Shown here in pieces: positions 25,061 to 36,200 of a DNA stretch of 64,000 bases. Numbering within the stretch: the stretch's first letter is position 1; each line of letters begins with the position of its first letter. A model generated the notes under the pieces. The model was not told where the DNA came from and did no database searches. It was given only the letters and a program-made list of their open reading frames with translations. The stretch is from Streptomyces sp. CA-278952. Lineage in GTDB: Bacteria > Actinomycetota > Actinomycetes > Streptomycetales > Streptomycetaceae. The stretch spans positions 1 through 64,000 of the forward strand of contig NZ_CP112880.1 in assembly GCF_028747205.1 (NCBI RefSeq). The letters run 5' to 3'. Both the position numbers and the translations under genes were made by a program.

Positions 25061-25465
25061 GTGTCTGCTGATCTTGTGCCTGATGACCTGTGGGAACGCA
25101 TAGCCCCGCTGCTGCCGGTTCGACCGCCTCGACGACACCGGTATCCCGGGCGGCTGCCGGCCGATGACCGTGCTGCTCTGCGGGGCATCGTCTACGTGCT
25201 GCGCAAGAGTGTGAGCTGGCGCGACGTTCCCGCAGAGCTGGTGGGCTGCAGCGGCGTGACAGCCTGGCGGCGCCTGCGGGACTGGACCGAGGCCGGAGTG
25301 TGGCCCCGCCTGCATGAGGTTCTTCTGGCGGAACTGCGTAAAGAGGGCCTGCTGGAGATGGACGACGCCGCGATCGACGGCTCGCACGTCAGGGCTCTCA
25401 AAGGGGGGCTCACACCGGACCTTCGCCGGTCGACCGGGCCCGGCCCGGCAGCAAGCACCACCTGA
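25061..25465 (+). CDS. IS5-family transposase, first frame
   Basis: A 134-aa N-terminal part of the transposase from GTG 25061: VPDDLWERIAPLLPVRPPRR, GIVYVLRKSVSWRDVPAEL and DDAAIDGSHVRALKGG with the first catalytic Asp. The intact enzyme needs a -1 frameshift at the slippery run of three A and six G near 25399-25408 to join the second frame. Confidence 0.85.
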   Translation: MSADLVPDDLWERIAPLLPVRPPRRHRYPGRLPADDRAALRGIVYVLRKSVSWRDVPAELVGCSGVTAWRRLRDWTEAGVWPRLHEVLLAELRKEGLLEMDDAAIDGSHVRALKGGLTPDLRRSTGPGPAASTT

Positions 25466-25869
25466 TCGTCGACCGGCACGGAACCCCGCTCGCCGTTTCT
25501 CTGACCAGCGGAAACCGTCACGATGTTACCCAGCTCATGCCTCTGCTGGACGCCATACCCCGCATCCGCGGCCTGCGGGGCCGGCCACGCCAGCGGCCCC
25601 GGCGACTGTTCGCCGACCGCGGGTACGACTACGACAAGTACCGGCGTCTCGTCCGCGCCCGTGGGATCACACCCAAGATCGCCCGACGCGGCACCCCGCA
25701 CGGCTCGGGACTGGGCAAGACACGCTGGGTCGTCGAGCGGACCTTCGCCTGGCTCCACCAGTTCAAACGACTGCGCATCCGCTACGAGATACGAGCCGAC
25801 CTCCACCTCGCACTACTCCAACTCGCCTGCAGCATCATCTGCTTGAGACGACTCCGTACCTCATTCTGA
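25400..25869 (+). CDS. IS5-family transposase, second frame (catalytic)
   Basis: The -1 frame supplies KHHLIVDRHGTPLAVSLTSG, the second catalytic Asp in FADRGYDYDKYR and the catalytic Glu in VVERTFAWLHQFKRLRIRYE, ending at the right inverted repeat. It is translated by frameshifting from the first frame rather than from its own start. Confidence 0.82.
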
Positions 25870-25879
25870 AACGATCAGT

Positions 25880-26130
25880 AAGAGCGCGGCCATCGAGGCG
25901 CGGTTCACGGTCTTCCAGGCCCTGGCCGTCGTCGGGATCGGAAACGAGGAGGCCGACGACATCGTGTCGAAGCTGGAGGCCGGGGCGGTGGCCGGCGCTC
26001 ACACCTGGATCTCCGAGAGCAGTGGCCCGCACGGGTCCGGGCAGCGCTTCGAGGACGGCTGGCACGCCGGAGTCCGCGACGTCGCCAGCTGCCTGCTGCG
26101 CATCGCAGACACCACCGCCACCACGGGGTG
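25880..26130 (+). pseudogene. gene fragment interrupted by the IS element
   Basis: Just right of the insertion sequence a frame reads AAIEARFTVFQALAVVGIGN, EEADDIVSKLEAGAVAGAHT and RDVASCLLRIADTTAT, with normal codon bias. No start is present on either side of the insertion. Similar small proteins occur in Streptomyces phage-like regions; function unknown. Confidence 0.45.
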
Positions 26131-26376
26131 TGCGTGTAGGAACTGGGACTTCGGGGCGCTCCTCCGGCGAACTATGTGGTGGCCGATCGGGTTCGGGGAG
26201 GCGGTCCAGCCGCGCATAGACGGCCCAAGAGGTGGGCGCGAGCGCGCGGTGCGCTCCAGCGGTGCGGATAGGCGGCATCGGCTTCGCGGAAGATGGCTTC
26301 GGCGACGTCGCCCCGGCCGTTGCTCGTGGGCAGGATCGAGCCGCTCGGTGTCGGTAGCTGGCGCTACGGTCTAGGG

Positions 26377-26530
26377 ATGACGACATCACCGCGGCAGCCG
26401 CTCTCCGCCCGCGAGGCCGGCCTACCCGTCGACCGGACAGTCCATGAAGGAGTTCCCGAGCACCTGGAACCGGGACTGCGGTCGTGGATCCGGGATTCGG
26501 TGGTGACGGAATCGCTCGTCCACCGCGGCC
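26377..26530 (+). pseudogene. N-terminal gene fragment
   Basis: ATG 26377 opens a frame MTTSPRQPLSAREAGLPVDR then EHLEPGLRSWIRDSVVTESL, with good coding character for about 50 codons. It then runs antisense into the truncated end of the giant gene near 26530, marking a deletion junction. Family not recognised. Confidence 0.4.
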
Positions 26531-27230
26531 GCTGGTGGCCCAGGTCGTGCGGCCGGTCCGGTCGGCGACCGCGCGAGGCAGATCCAGGCCCCGTGCACCC
26601 GCCTCCGGGACCAGCAGGACCACGGGGGTGCCGTCCGGCAGACCGGCCAGCAACGGGTCCAGGGCGAGCAGTTCGGCGAACACCTCCGTGGTCACGCGGT
26701 GCGGGGTGCCGTCACCGTCCAGCACCACGACGTGGTCGTGGCCGCCTTCGGCCGCCAGGACGACGTACGGCGCCGGGTCTGCCTCACCGAGCGGGGGCAC
26801 CCCGTACGGCTGCTGGGCCACCCCGACCGCCTGTGACGTGTCCAGTTCCCTGATCCTGCCGCCCGTCCAGTTCCTGCCCCGGCTGCCACCGGTCCGGGGC
26901 AGTGTGCGGGCGACGGAGAACACCCCGTCGAGCACGAGTCGGAACGCGGCGAGGCCGGCGAGGCTCCGGGCCCCTTCCACGTTCTCGTCGAGTGCCACCC
27001 GGAACAGCTCGCCTCGCTGCACCTTGGTCACGGCCTCCCGCTCACCCAGACCGAGGACGTACCGGGTGACCGCGTCCAGGTCGAACGGGCCCTCACGCAG
27101 AGGCGATCCGGTCACGGCCCGGCGCAGCGCGTCCAGCCGCACCAGGGTCTCGCGCAGTGCCGGATAGAGCGGGGCCTCGCCGATCCCGGGACCGTAGAGG
27201 TCCTCCAGGATCCCGGTGGTGGTCCGGCTC
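26530..27230 (-). pseudogene. detached C-terminal region of the giant toxin-like gene
   Basis: After the stop of the giant frame at 27272, two further frames continue the sense: SADSLDMIMDWEDGDEDSRS (27190-27300) and then GILEDLYGPGIGEAPLYPAL, FDLDAVTRYVLGLGERE, PYVVLAAEGGHDHVVVLDG and PDGTPVVLLVPEAGARGLDL. The last part resembles the unit annotated as the lonely Cys domain in giant Streptomyces proteins, though the expected Cys is replaced (VVLLVPEAG). Two frameshifts separate it from the main frame, and it is cut at about 26530. Confidence 0.5.
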
Positions 27231-27271
27231 GGCGGACCGGCTGTCCTCGTCGCCGTCCTCCCAGTCCATGA

Positions 27272-30200
27272 TCATGTCGAGGGAGTCGGCGCTGCTCCCG
27301 GGGACGAGGGTTCCGGCAAGTCGAGCAGCAGCCGCGTGGGCGCCGAGGTATCGGGCTCTCCCCGCTGCACCCGGATGAGCCTGTGCTGCTCGGGCGTCAG
27401 CCCCAGTTCCTCCACGGGCAGTTTGTCGCGCAGGAGCGCCGCCTGTGTGGACTGCGCCAACGACAGCGTCATGCCGATCGCTTCGAGTTCCGCGACCGAC
27501 ACCATCCCCTTCAACGGCACCACCGGCGGTGGAACGACGGGGGCGGGAGGCTGACCGGACGGCGCCGCCGTAGCGGTCATGACCTGTTCGGGAACGACCC
27601 GCACGCCGAGCCGTTCCGTCAAGAGCTCCGCCACCTCCCGCAGCCGGCCCGCCGCGACGTCCGGGCCGAGGCCGGGCCGGACGGATTCGCTCCTGTAGCG
27701 GCTCAACTTGTCGTTTACCGTCCACCGCTTCAGCTCCGGGCTCCACCGGACCTCGCCGGACCCCCGGCTCATCCCGGGCTCCGACCGTCCGGACTCCCCG
27801 AACCGGGCCGCGATGCCCGTGTGCCCCAGCCCGTCCAGGTCCTTCCGCAGACCGTCCGCCGTCAGGTCCGGAGCCACGCTCCGCACGCCAGCGAGCAGCG
27901 CGTCGAACTGCTCCGGCGTGATGATCCCGCTCGGCTGCTCGCTGCCCAGCAGGATCTGTCCGTCCTCGGTCACCGTGTAGATCCACACGGTGTCCGGGTT
28001 CGCCGTAACCAGCAGATCGGGATCGACATCGTCCAGGGGGGTCCACAGCGGATTCACCCGTACGTCGCCCTCACCGTCACGCTCCTCGGGCTTGACGCGC
28101 TTGGGGGCCACGCTGTCGCCGTAGACGAGCAGGTCATGCGCTTCGGCGCTGCTCCCGTTGTAGTGGTCCACGCCGTTGTAGTGCACCTCGATCACACGGG
28201 ATGCACCGCTGGGGCCGGCCCGGCGGGTGTCGGCCAGACGACCGTCCCAGGCCACCTCGACCCGGGCCCCGAAGGTGTGGGCGAGCAGGGGCAGGAAGAT
28301 CTCGCCCACGTCGGTGATGTAATCCTCCTCCCAGCGGGCGACAGCGCGCATGACCGTATGCATCTCCGCGTCGTCCAGTGGAGCCGCGCTCGTCGGGTAC
28401 AGAACGGCCAACTCCGCGCGCAGTCCCGCCTCCGAGCGGTCGATCAGCATGTCTGCGTCCACACTGTGGTGCGCGAGCAGCGAGACGAGCCCCGCCCGGT
28501 GCAGTCCCGCGATCCGGGCCCCGAACTCCGTCGTCGTCGACAGGCGCAACTGCCCGATGACGGATCGGGGCAGACGGTCTCCGCTCCCGGTCACATGGGC
28601 CTCGACGGCCTTGCGCATCGCGCTCACGACGGCGGTCTCCGGGCCGCCCGGGTAGTGCCCGGTGGTGGACTGGACGACCGCTCTGCCGCTGAGCCCCCCG
28701 CGTACGGCGTCGGCGTCTCCGAGCCAGGCGTACGCGGCGGGGTCGGACTCCGCCAGAGCGGGCAGCCGGCTGCGTACATATCCGGGGTCGCTCGCGATGA
28801 ATGAGTGGAAGAGACACTCCCCGGTGACCGGAACCCGAACGGGCCGCCCCCTGGCCGCACCGTCCGGAGGCAGGGCAGACGAGGGCTGCACCGGCTTCGG
28901 CTCCGGCTGAGTCCTGGCCTCCGTCTTGCCCCCGGCCTTCGGCTCCGGCTTCGCGTCCGTCACCGCCCCCTCCCGTACCGCCAGTCGGTAATGGCGGTCC
29001 GCCAGGCTGAGCACCACGTGCGGCCGCGGGCCGCCGGGCGGCAGGCCCAGGGTCCCCGCCAGGTGGCCCGTGGGATCGGACGGTCCCGGGCCGAAGTCCT
29101 GGAAGCGCCCCGTGTCGTCCACGACGGTGATGTCCACCCCGAACGTCCGGGCGGCCAGCACCGGCAGCAGGTCGGCCGCCCCGTGGTTCCAGCCCGCCTC
29201 GCCCTCCGTGTTCCCCGGGCGCATCAGCTGGGTGACGGCCAGCGCGGCCCGGGCCGCCGGGTCCGGGGTCACGGAGTGCGGCATCAGTCCGCCCAGCCCG
29301 TCGAACTCGCGGCCTCCAGGAGTGTCCGCCGCCAGCGGCCCGGCCCCCCGCAACCCCGCCCCGGTGACTTCGGCGTCGCTGAAGGCATCCATGACATCGG
29401 GGGCGACGGCTTCGAGCAGGTCCGCGTCCGAGGGGTCCATGAGCCTGGCGGTGAGCATCCGCAGCACCGCGTCGGCCGCCGCACGCCGGTCGCCGAGGTC
29501 CACCCCCTGATCGGTGAGCAGGCCGGGCGCGCTCCTGCTCAGCCCCTCCAGCAGCGCGTGCAGGAAGGCGCCCCCGTCCTCCGGCACCTCGTGCAGGGCG
29601 TACGTGACCTCGTCGGGCGAGGTCAGCCGGGCGTCCGGACCGGTGCCGGTCCTCGTGTACGCCGGAAGCGCGGGCGGTACCGGGGGCGCCGGCACCGCGG
29701 GCTTCAGGTATGTGACGGCCGGGGGCTCGGTCCTGCCCTCCAGGCGCTTCCGGCTCTCGACGGTGGCCGCTTCCTGGTGCCACCGGGTGAGCTGGTCCGT
29801 CCCCGCCCTCACCCGGTGGTACTCGGCCGCAGCGTCCTCCGCCGTCGTCCTCAGTGTGCCGAGCAGCGTGCGCCGGTTACCGAAGGCGGTGACGGCGGCG
29901 TCGTGCCGCCGGGTGGCCGCCCCGACCCGGCGGTCCGCGGTGGCAAGCGCCCTTCCGGCCGTGTTCACCCGCCGGTCGGCCGCCGCCTTACGCTCCCGCA
30001 GGGCGGCGATGTGGGCCTCGGCGGGCGAAAGCCGTTCCCGGGAGGTTTGTTCGGCGGCCGCCAGGGCCGCACGCGCCTCCGCCATCTCCTCGCGTGCCAG
30101 CTCCGCCCAACCATCGTGGGCGGCCTCACCGGTGTCCGAGGCCTCGGCGGCTTCGAGGGCTTCGCGGGCCTCGCGTATCGACTGCTGACCGGCGCTCCGT

Positions 30201-33200
30201 ATCCGGTCCATGCGTTCCTCCGCGGCCTCCACGGCGTTGTGGGCCGCCTCGGCCACGTCGTACGACTGGGCCAGCCCTCGGCGGGCCGCCCCGGCGGCGG
30301 TCTCCGCGTCGTCGAGCGCGATCCGCGCCGCGTCCCGCTCCTCCCTCCGGCCGATCGCCGAACGGCGCTTCTTCCAGTACGCCTTGTCGGCGTCGACCCA
30401 CGCCTTGCTCGCCTCGCCCACCGCGTCCCACGCGGCACCCACCCGGGCGGGGAAGTTCGTGTCGTCGATCAGGCCGAGTTCCCTGGCGACATCGTCCCTG
30501 ACCCAGGTCAGGGAGTACGCCTCCGAGCCGACCGCCTTCGGGCCGGGCCTGACATGGCCGAAGGTGCCTCCGACGAAGCGTCCGACTCGGGTGTCCTTGA
30601 TGCCCCGACGCACATCGGCGACGCTCAGCCACGAGGTGGGGACGGCGAACAGGAACACCCGGCCCGTCTTGGGTTTCGTGTTGATGGAGGTCAGCTGGTC
30701 CGCCGAGGTGGGCAGGCTGTCGCCTTCAGCGGCGTACGGCCCGGTGCCCGACCCGCCCATCTGGTGCATGCCCGTCTTGTCGGAGCTGATCAGCACGCCC
30801 GCCCCGAGCGCGGAGTCCTGGACGTTCTCCCGTCCCACGGACGACGCCGCGCCGGCGCCGGTCCGCCGGAGCATCTCCATCTTCTGGCCGTCGGCGACGG
30901 TCAGCAGCCGGGCGCGGCTGAAGTCGGGCTTGGCGTACAGCTCGAGCTGAGCGCTCTCGGTGCTGACGATGTTCTTCTCGGTCAGCCCGGGGACGGCGTA
31001 TCCCTGGGGCGTCACCGCACGGTGGTAGTAGGCCGTGAGCGCGGCGTTGCCGGTCCCGTCCTCCAGCGCCTGGGCCGAGCCGGTGCCCAGCCGGGTCAGC
31101 CCGGTGTCCCTGGCCCGGCGTGCGGCATCGGGTCCGTCCACGGAGAACCCCGCGTCGTACGACAGGGCCAGCGCGTAGGTGTTCGCCACCTGGATGTCCG
31201 CGAGGCCGACGATCCGGCGCACGTCGAAGCCGGTGGCGGGGAAACGGAACGGCTTGAGGGTGCCGTCACCGTGCAGGGTGTCGGGCCCCAGCACGTACGG
31301 CGGGACGCCCTGCCTCGGTGCGGCGAGCCCGGTCAGGTCCGGGGGCGGCAGCAGATCGGCGTCCGGCTCCCCGTCGGGGGCCATCAGGCTCAGGGGGACG
31401 TGCTCGCGCAGGGTCCCGGCGGGGTGCGCCACGCTGATGACCTGCTTGCCGCGGAACCGGTCGAACCCGGTGCGTACGGGCCCCCGTCGCCCCGGTGCCG
31501 GGTCGTCCGCCTCCAGCGTGATCCGGAGCGTGTAGGGCGTGGCGATCTCCGCGTACGGTTCCGTCGAGGCCGCCCGGAACACGGTCAGGGTGGATTCCGT
31601 ACGGCTCTCGCCGCTGGACTTCCGGTCGGACCCGGTCTCCGTGAACGTCGGTCCCGCCGCCACGGCCCCCGTGGGGTTCTCCGTGTGGACGGCCTCCCCG
31701 ACGAGGTAGCCGAAGTCGGCACCCTTCGTGGACTCGGCACCTTCGGTGACCGTCTCGATGGCCCGCCGGTTCTCCTCCATCTCCACGCTGTGGTCCAGCA
31801 TCTCGAACGTCGGCGTACCGGGTTCGAGCTGGACCCTGATCCGGATCTGCCGCTTGCCGATCCGGACGCTGTGCCAGCCCCACGCTCCGGTGCGGGCCGG
31901 GACCGAGGAGCCGCCGCCCGTGGTCTCCTTGTCCAGGGATCGCAGGACCCGGGACGAGACCAGGGTGCGGACGCGCTCCCGGCCGGCGTCGTCCAGCCCG
32001 AGCTGGGCCACCTGCTGTTCGAAGGCGGCGAGCGCCGCGGTCGGGTCCAGCGCGTTGACGGCGTACGTACCGAAGTGGTCGTCCCGCAGCCATGGTTGCG
32101 GGGACCAGCTGTGGCGGGTGTAGCGCGGCACCTCGCCCATGCCGTCGTCGATCAGCCCAACGAGGTGGGCGCTCTTCTCCGGCACATGGGCCAGCCAGCC
32201 GCCGGGCACGGTCGTCATCCGCCCGGCCGCCGCGGCGATCCAGTCGGGAACGAGCGGCCTGCCCGCAGCACCGGAGCCGAGCAGGCTCGCCGTCAGGGCC
32301 AGCCAGTGCTCGGCGGCGCCCGACACGAGGACCTGGTGGCCGAAGCCCTTGCGGTTCATGTCGTGGACGAAGGAGCGGGTCACGGTCCTGCTCGACTGGT
32401 CCGCCGTCGACCAGGGGCTGGCGACCAGGCCGTAGGTGCCGAGCAGTCCGGGCCCTGCCGCGTGGGAGCGCGCGTAGACGAGCTGCCCGCCGACGAAGAA
32501 GGTGCGGGTCTTCGTCAGCTTACCCGCCGTCTGGCCGGTGCCGCCCAGCACCATTTCCGTGTCCATCGGCACCGACCCGGTCAGCGCCTGGATGCCGTCC
32601 ACCGCCGTCAGATGCCGGAAGGTGGCCCAGAGCGTGGCGTACGGGCCCTTCCCCATCAGCCCTGAGGCACTCCAGCCCAGTGGCCCGGAGCTCTGGTCGA
32701 AGTTGGCCGTCAGGTACTGCGGCTGGAAGGCACGGAGTACGGCCTCGCGGGTCGGCGCACCCTCCTCGGTGAGCTGCCAAGCGCCGCCTGACCCGGCGGC
32801 CATGGCCTGCCCGAGTGCCGAGACCAGGGCCGGTGACGGCATCACGCCGATGGTCAGGAACGGATGGTTCTGCAGGTCCCGGAACATCTGCGAGCCCCGG
32901 CCGTCCGGTGTCACCGGGCCCGGGTCCCCCACCAGGTCGGAGGCGCGCACCAGGCTGCCCGGCCTGGACAGGTCGCCGAGGGCGAGTGCCCGCGCCCGGT
33001 CGGGCCGCAGGGTGCGTACCGGCTGGAGGGCGACGCTCGCGTAGGGGTTGGCAGCAGCCCGGCGGTGCGGGTCCACGGCCGGCGCGTGCGTGCCGGGGAT
33101 GCTGATGAGCACCTGCCCGGTCCGGGGCCCGCCGCCCACCTGACGGCCGCCGGGGGCCGTACCGATGAGCAGGTCCTGCGACTGCCGGAAGACGAACGGC

Positions 33201-36200
33201 TGAGTGCCGAGCAGCCCCAGCGTCGCTGTTCCGCGCAGCAGGCCCCGGAACCGCCAGTACCCGCCGCGGTCCACGGTGATCGAGAGGTCGTAGCGGTAGA
33301 GGTGCGACGGACCGGCACTCACCGTCATCGGCTCGTACGTGGCCGTCGCGCCGAAGCTGGTCTCCTCGTCGGCCTGCCAACCCCAGCGCACGCCGGCGCT
33401 CGGCCCGCCCGCGTTGTTCGGTGCGCCGATGTCGTCCGTCATGGGGTCACGGAAGGCGATCAGCCCCTCGGCGCCCGCCTCCCCGATGCGCTTGGCACTC
33501 TTCTGGCCGTCCACCCGCTCCACACCGACCGAGCTGTAGCGCAGCTTGAAGTCGTCCTGCACGCCCTCGAAACGGCGGTTGGTTAGCTCCCCGTGCAGCC
33601 AGATGTAGCGGTGGCCCTGTCCGATCCGGCCCGGCTCGTTGAACCGGATCCGGATGCCGGTCGTGGTCAGCGCCTCCAGGTTTCCCGCCATGCTCCGGTA
33701 CGACAGGGCGCTGAGGACCTCCAGGGTGTTGGCGAGGGCCGTGCGGTACTCGTCGTCGTTCTTCCACCGCGTCGTCGGCGCGGGGCGTGCGCCGGCGGAC
33801 GGACCGGGCGGGCCCAGAACTGCGTTCGCCCGCTCCCACCAGGTTCTGTGCTCCGGCGGCGCCAGCTGGTCGAGCCGTGCGACCAGCCCGGGATAGGCCG
33901 CCGCGAGAGCCGTCAGCACCTCGTCGGCGAGGGTGTCCAGGAGGGTGCGCTCCCGTCCCGTGGCTCCGGTCGGCCCGGTCTTCGTACCGTCGCCGAAGGC
34001 GAACTCCTCCACCCGGTGCATGCCCAGGGTGGGCGGCCTGTCCGGGGTCAGGTACGCGGGGGCGAACGGTTCTGGTACTCCCGCGCGCAGCGCACGCCGC
34101 AGGCCGTCGTCCCAGCCCGCCAGCCGACGCGCCTCCGTACGGGTCATCCGGTCCACGCTCCAGGTGTGGAACTGCTGCGGCCGGGAGCCGCTGCCGCTGC
34201 GCTGGGCGTACACCGTCTTCCGGACCAGGTAGAGACCCGTCGCATCGCCCTTGACCTGGCCTGCCGTCTTGATCGCCCCGGAACCGCCGAGGCCGGCGGT
34301 GCGCGACACGGAGAAGAGGTAACGGAACGCCGCGCCGAACTGGAGCCGGAGATCGAGGGCGCCGTTCCCCAGGTCGAAGAAGTTGAAGGCCGGGCCCGCG
34401 ACGCCGTCGATTCCGAAGGCCGCCGTCTTCTGGACACTCCGGTCGTTGCGTACGGCCAGGGTGTTGATGTCGCGCATCTCCGCGTCGGGCGTCTCCGTGA
34501 TCAGCGTCGCCCGGCCCGGCACCACATCGACCACGAAGACGCCCAGCGGCGTACGGGTCCTGTCGTCGGCGAAGAGAGGCACGGTGGTGACCCGTCCCCT
34601 GGACAGTGCGGGGCTCTGCCGCTGGAAGCTCAACGAGGAGAAGAAGGAGTTCAGTTCACCGTAGGCGGTACTGCCCGGTGCCACGCCGATCTCCTGGGCC
34701 GCCCAGTCCCGCATCCGGGAGACGGGGCCGAACCCCTCCGTCCGGACCAGCCGGTAGGCCGACTGCCGGCCGAGCTCCATGGAGCGGGGGATGCGCCCGG
34801 GGGCGGCGGTCGCACTCATCACGCTGTCCGGCAGCCGTACGGACAGCCCGTCCCTCACCGCGAACCCGAAGACCGCGGGCTCGGGACCGTTCACGATCCT
34901 TCCGTCCGCATCGGTGACCCGCAGGTCGTAGTAGACGTGGTCCAGATACACCCGCGAGCCGTCGAGCGCGCGGGTCTCCGTCTGGCTCGTCCCCTGTTCG
35001 GTCTGTCCGTATCCCACCCGGTCGGTGAAACCGAGCCGCAGACCGAGCCGGCCGAGACCGCTGAATGCGGCCGCGCCCACGGGCCCGATGGGTCCGCCGA
35101 GCGCGATCTGGAACGCCGACTGCATGGTCTTGCTCTGCCCGGCGGTGAAGACCGAGCGGTGCATCCCGTCCACCTTCACGGGGCTGCCGTAGGTGTCGGT
35201 GAACTGCTCCCAGTCGCCGTAGTGGCGCGCGACGACCGACAGCTTCCGCGCACTGCCGTCCTGCGCCGTGTACGGGAAGACGCGCCCGTCCCCGGCCAGT
35301 GTCTTGGGCTCCTGGGTGAAGGCGTACGTGACGTCGGCCATCAGGTTCGAACCGGCCGGGCGGCCGTTCTTCGGCTGCTCGGGCCGCACCCCGTCGGACC
35401 CTGTGGACAGCAGGCGGCCGATCTCGGCCAGCGCCTCGCCGGTGCCGCGCAGGACGACGTCGCTGTGCCCGAAGGTCATGCCGCCGGAGACCAGTTCGAG
35501 GAGGACCTCCGGAGGGGCGTCCTGCACGAGCTCCTGCACGTCGTCGATGTACGCGGGCATCCGGGAGCCGTTACCGAAGTCGGTCCGGTCCCGCCGCCCG
35601 CCGAGCGGCCGGGGCAGGTCCCGGTCCAGCACAGGGGGCCGGGTGCTGGGGAGCACGGGCGCGTACGGCTCGGCACCAGGGGCACTGCTGGTGGTGGCCG
35701 GACGGCGGACGGGCGGCGAGGAGGCCACGGTCGCCGTCGCGGACACGGTTGCCGTCGCGGTCGTGCGCGCGGATGCGGATGTGGGTGTCCTGGTGGGTGT
35801 GGGCGTGAGGTCCCCGATGAGTGTGCTGATCAGCTGCAGATGGCGGCCGCGCAGCCCGCCCTGGGCTAGCCCCTCGGGGGCCGGGCGCCGGTAGTCCCCC
35901 AGGAGGCTCCCCTCCACGTCCGGGCGTTGAGGTGCGACCGCGTGCCGGGACTCGTCGCGGAGGCCGAGCATGTGCGTGATCTCGTGCGCGTAGTCGACGG
36001 GGTCGGCATCCGCCCACCAGGCGGACCGGGTCATCTGCTGGTCGCGGCCGACGAATTCGACGTTGAGCCCGTTGGGGTGCGGGTCGCTCTCGACGCGCAC
36101 CAGCGTCACATGCAGGAGGTCACCGTTCGGCAGCCGGTGACCCGGTGCGTTGATCGCGGTATCGACGCCGTTGAGCACCCTCGCCCAGACGCCGTCGGGC

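Larger units (their letters stand above)
24992..25878 (+). mobile_element. IS5-family insertion sequence (TNA target, two-frame transposase)
   Basis: Perfect 19-bp terminal inverted repeats CTGATCGTTTCAGAATGAG at 24992-25010 and 25860-25878 enclose two overlapping transposase frames. The element is 887 bp and is flanked by the 3-bp direct repeat TAA (24989-24991, 25879-25881), the target duplication expected for TNA-specific IS5 subgroups. It looks intact. Confidence 0.92.

Noticed and set aside
28805..28832. Glu-Cys-Leu-Phe motif in the giant protein as a chance match
   Set aside because: Kept as OTU-like because a matching His-Tyr motif occurs at the expected distance and a parallel domain precedes it.
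28805..32665. 1,286-codon open frame on the plus strand
   Set aside because: It is antisense to the giant gene, has no recognisable domain, and has the Arg/Gly/Pro-rich composition typical of shadow frames in GC-rich DNA.
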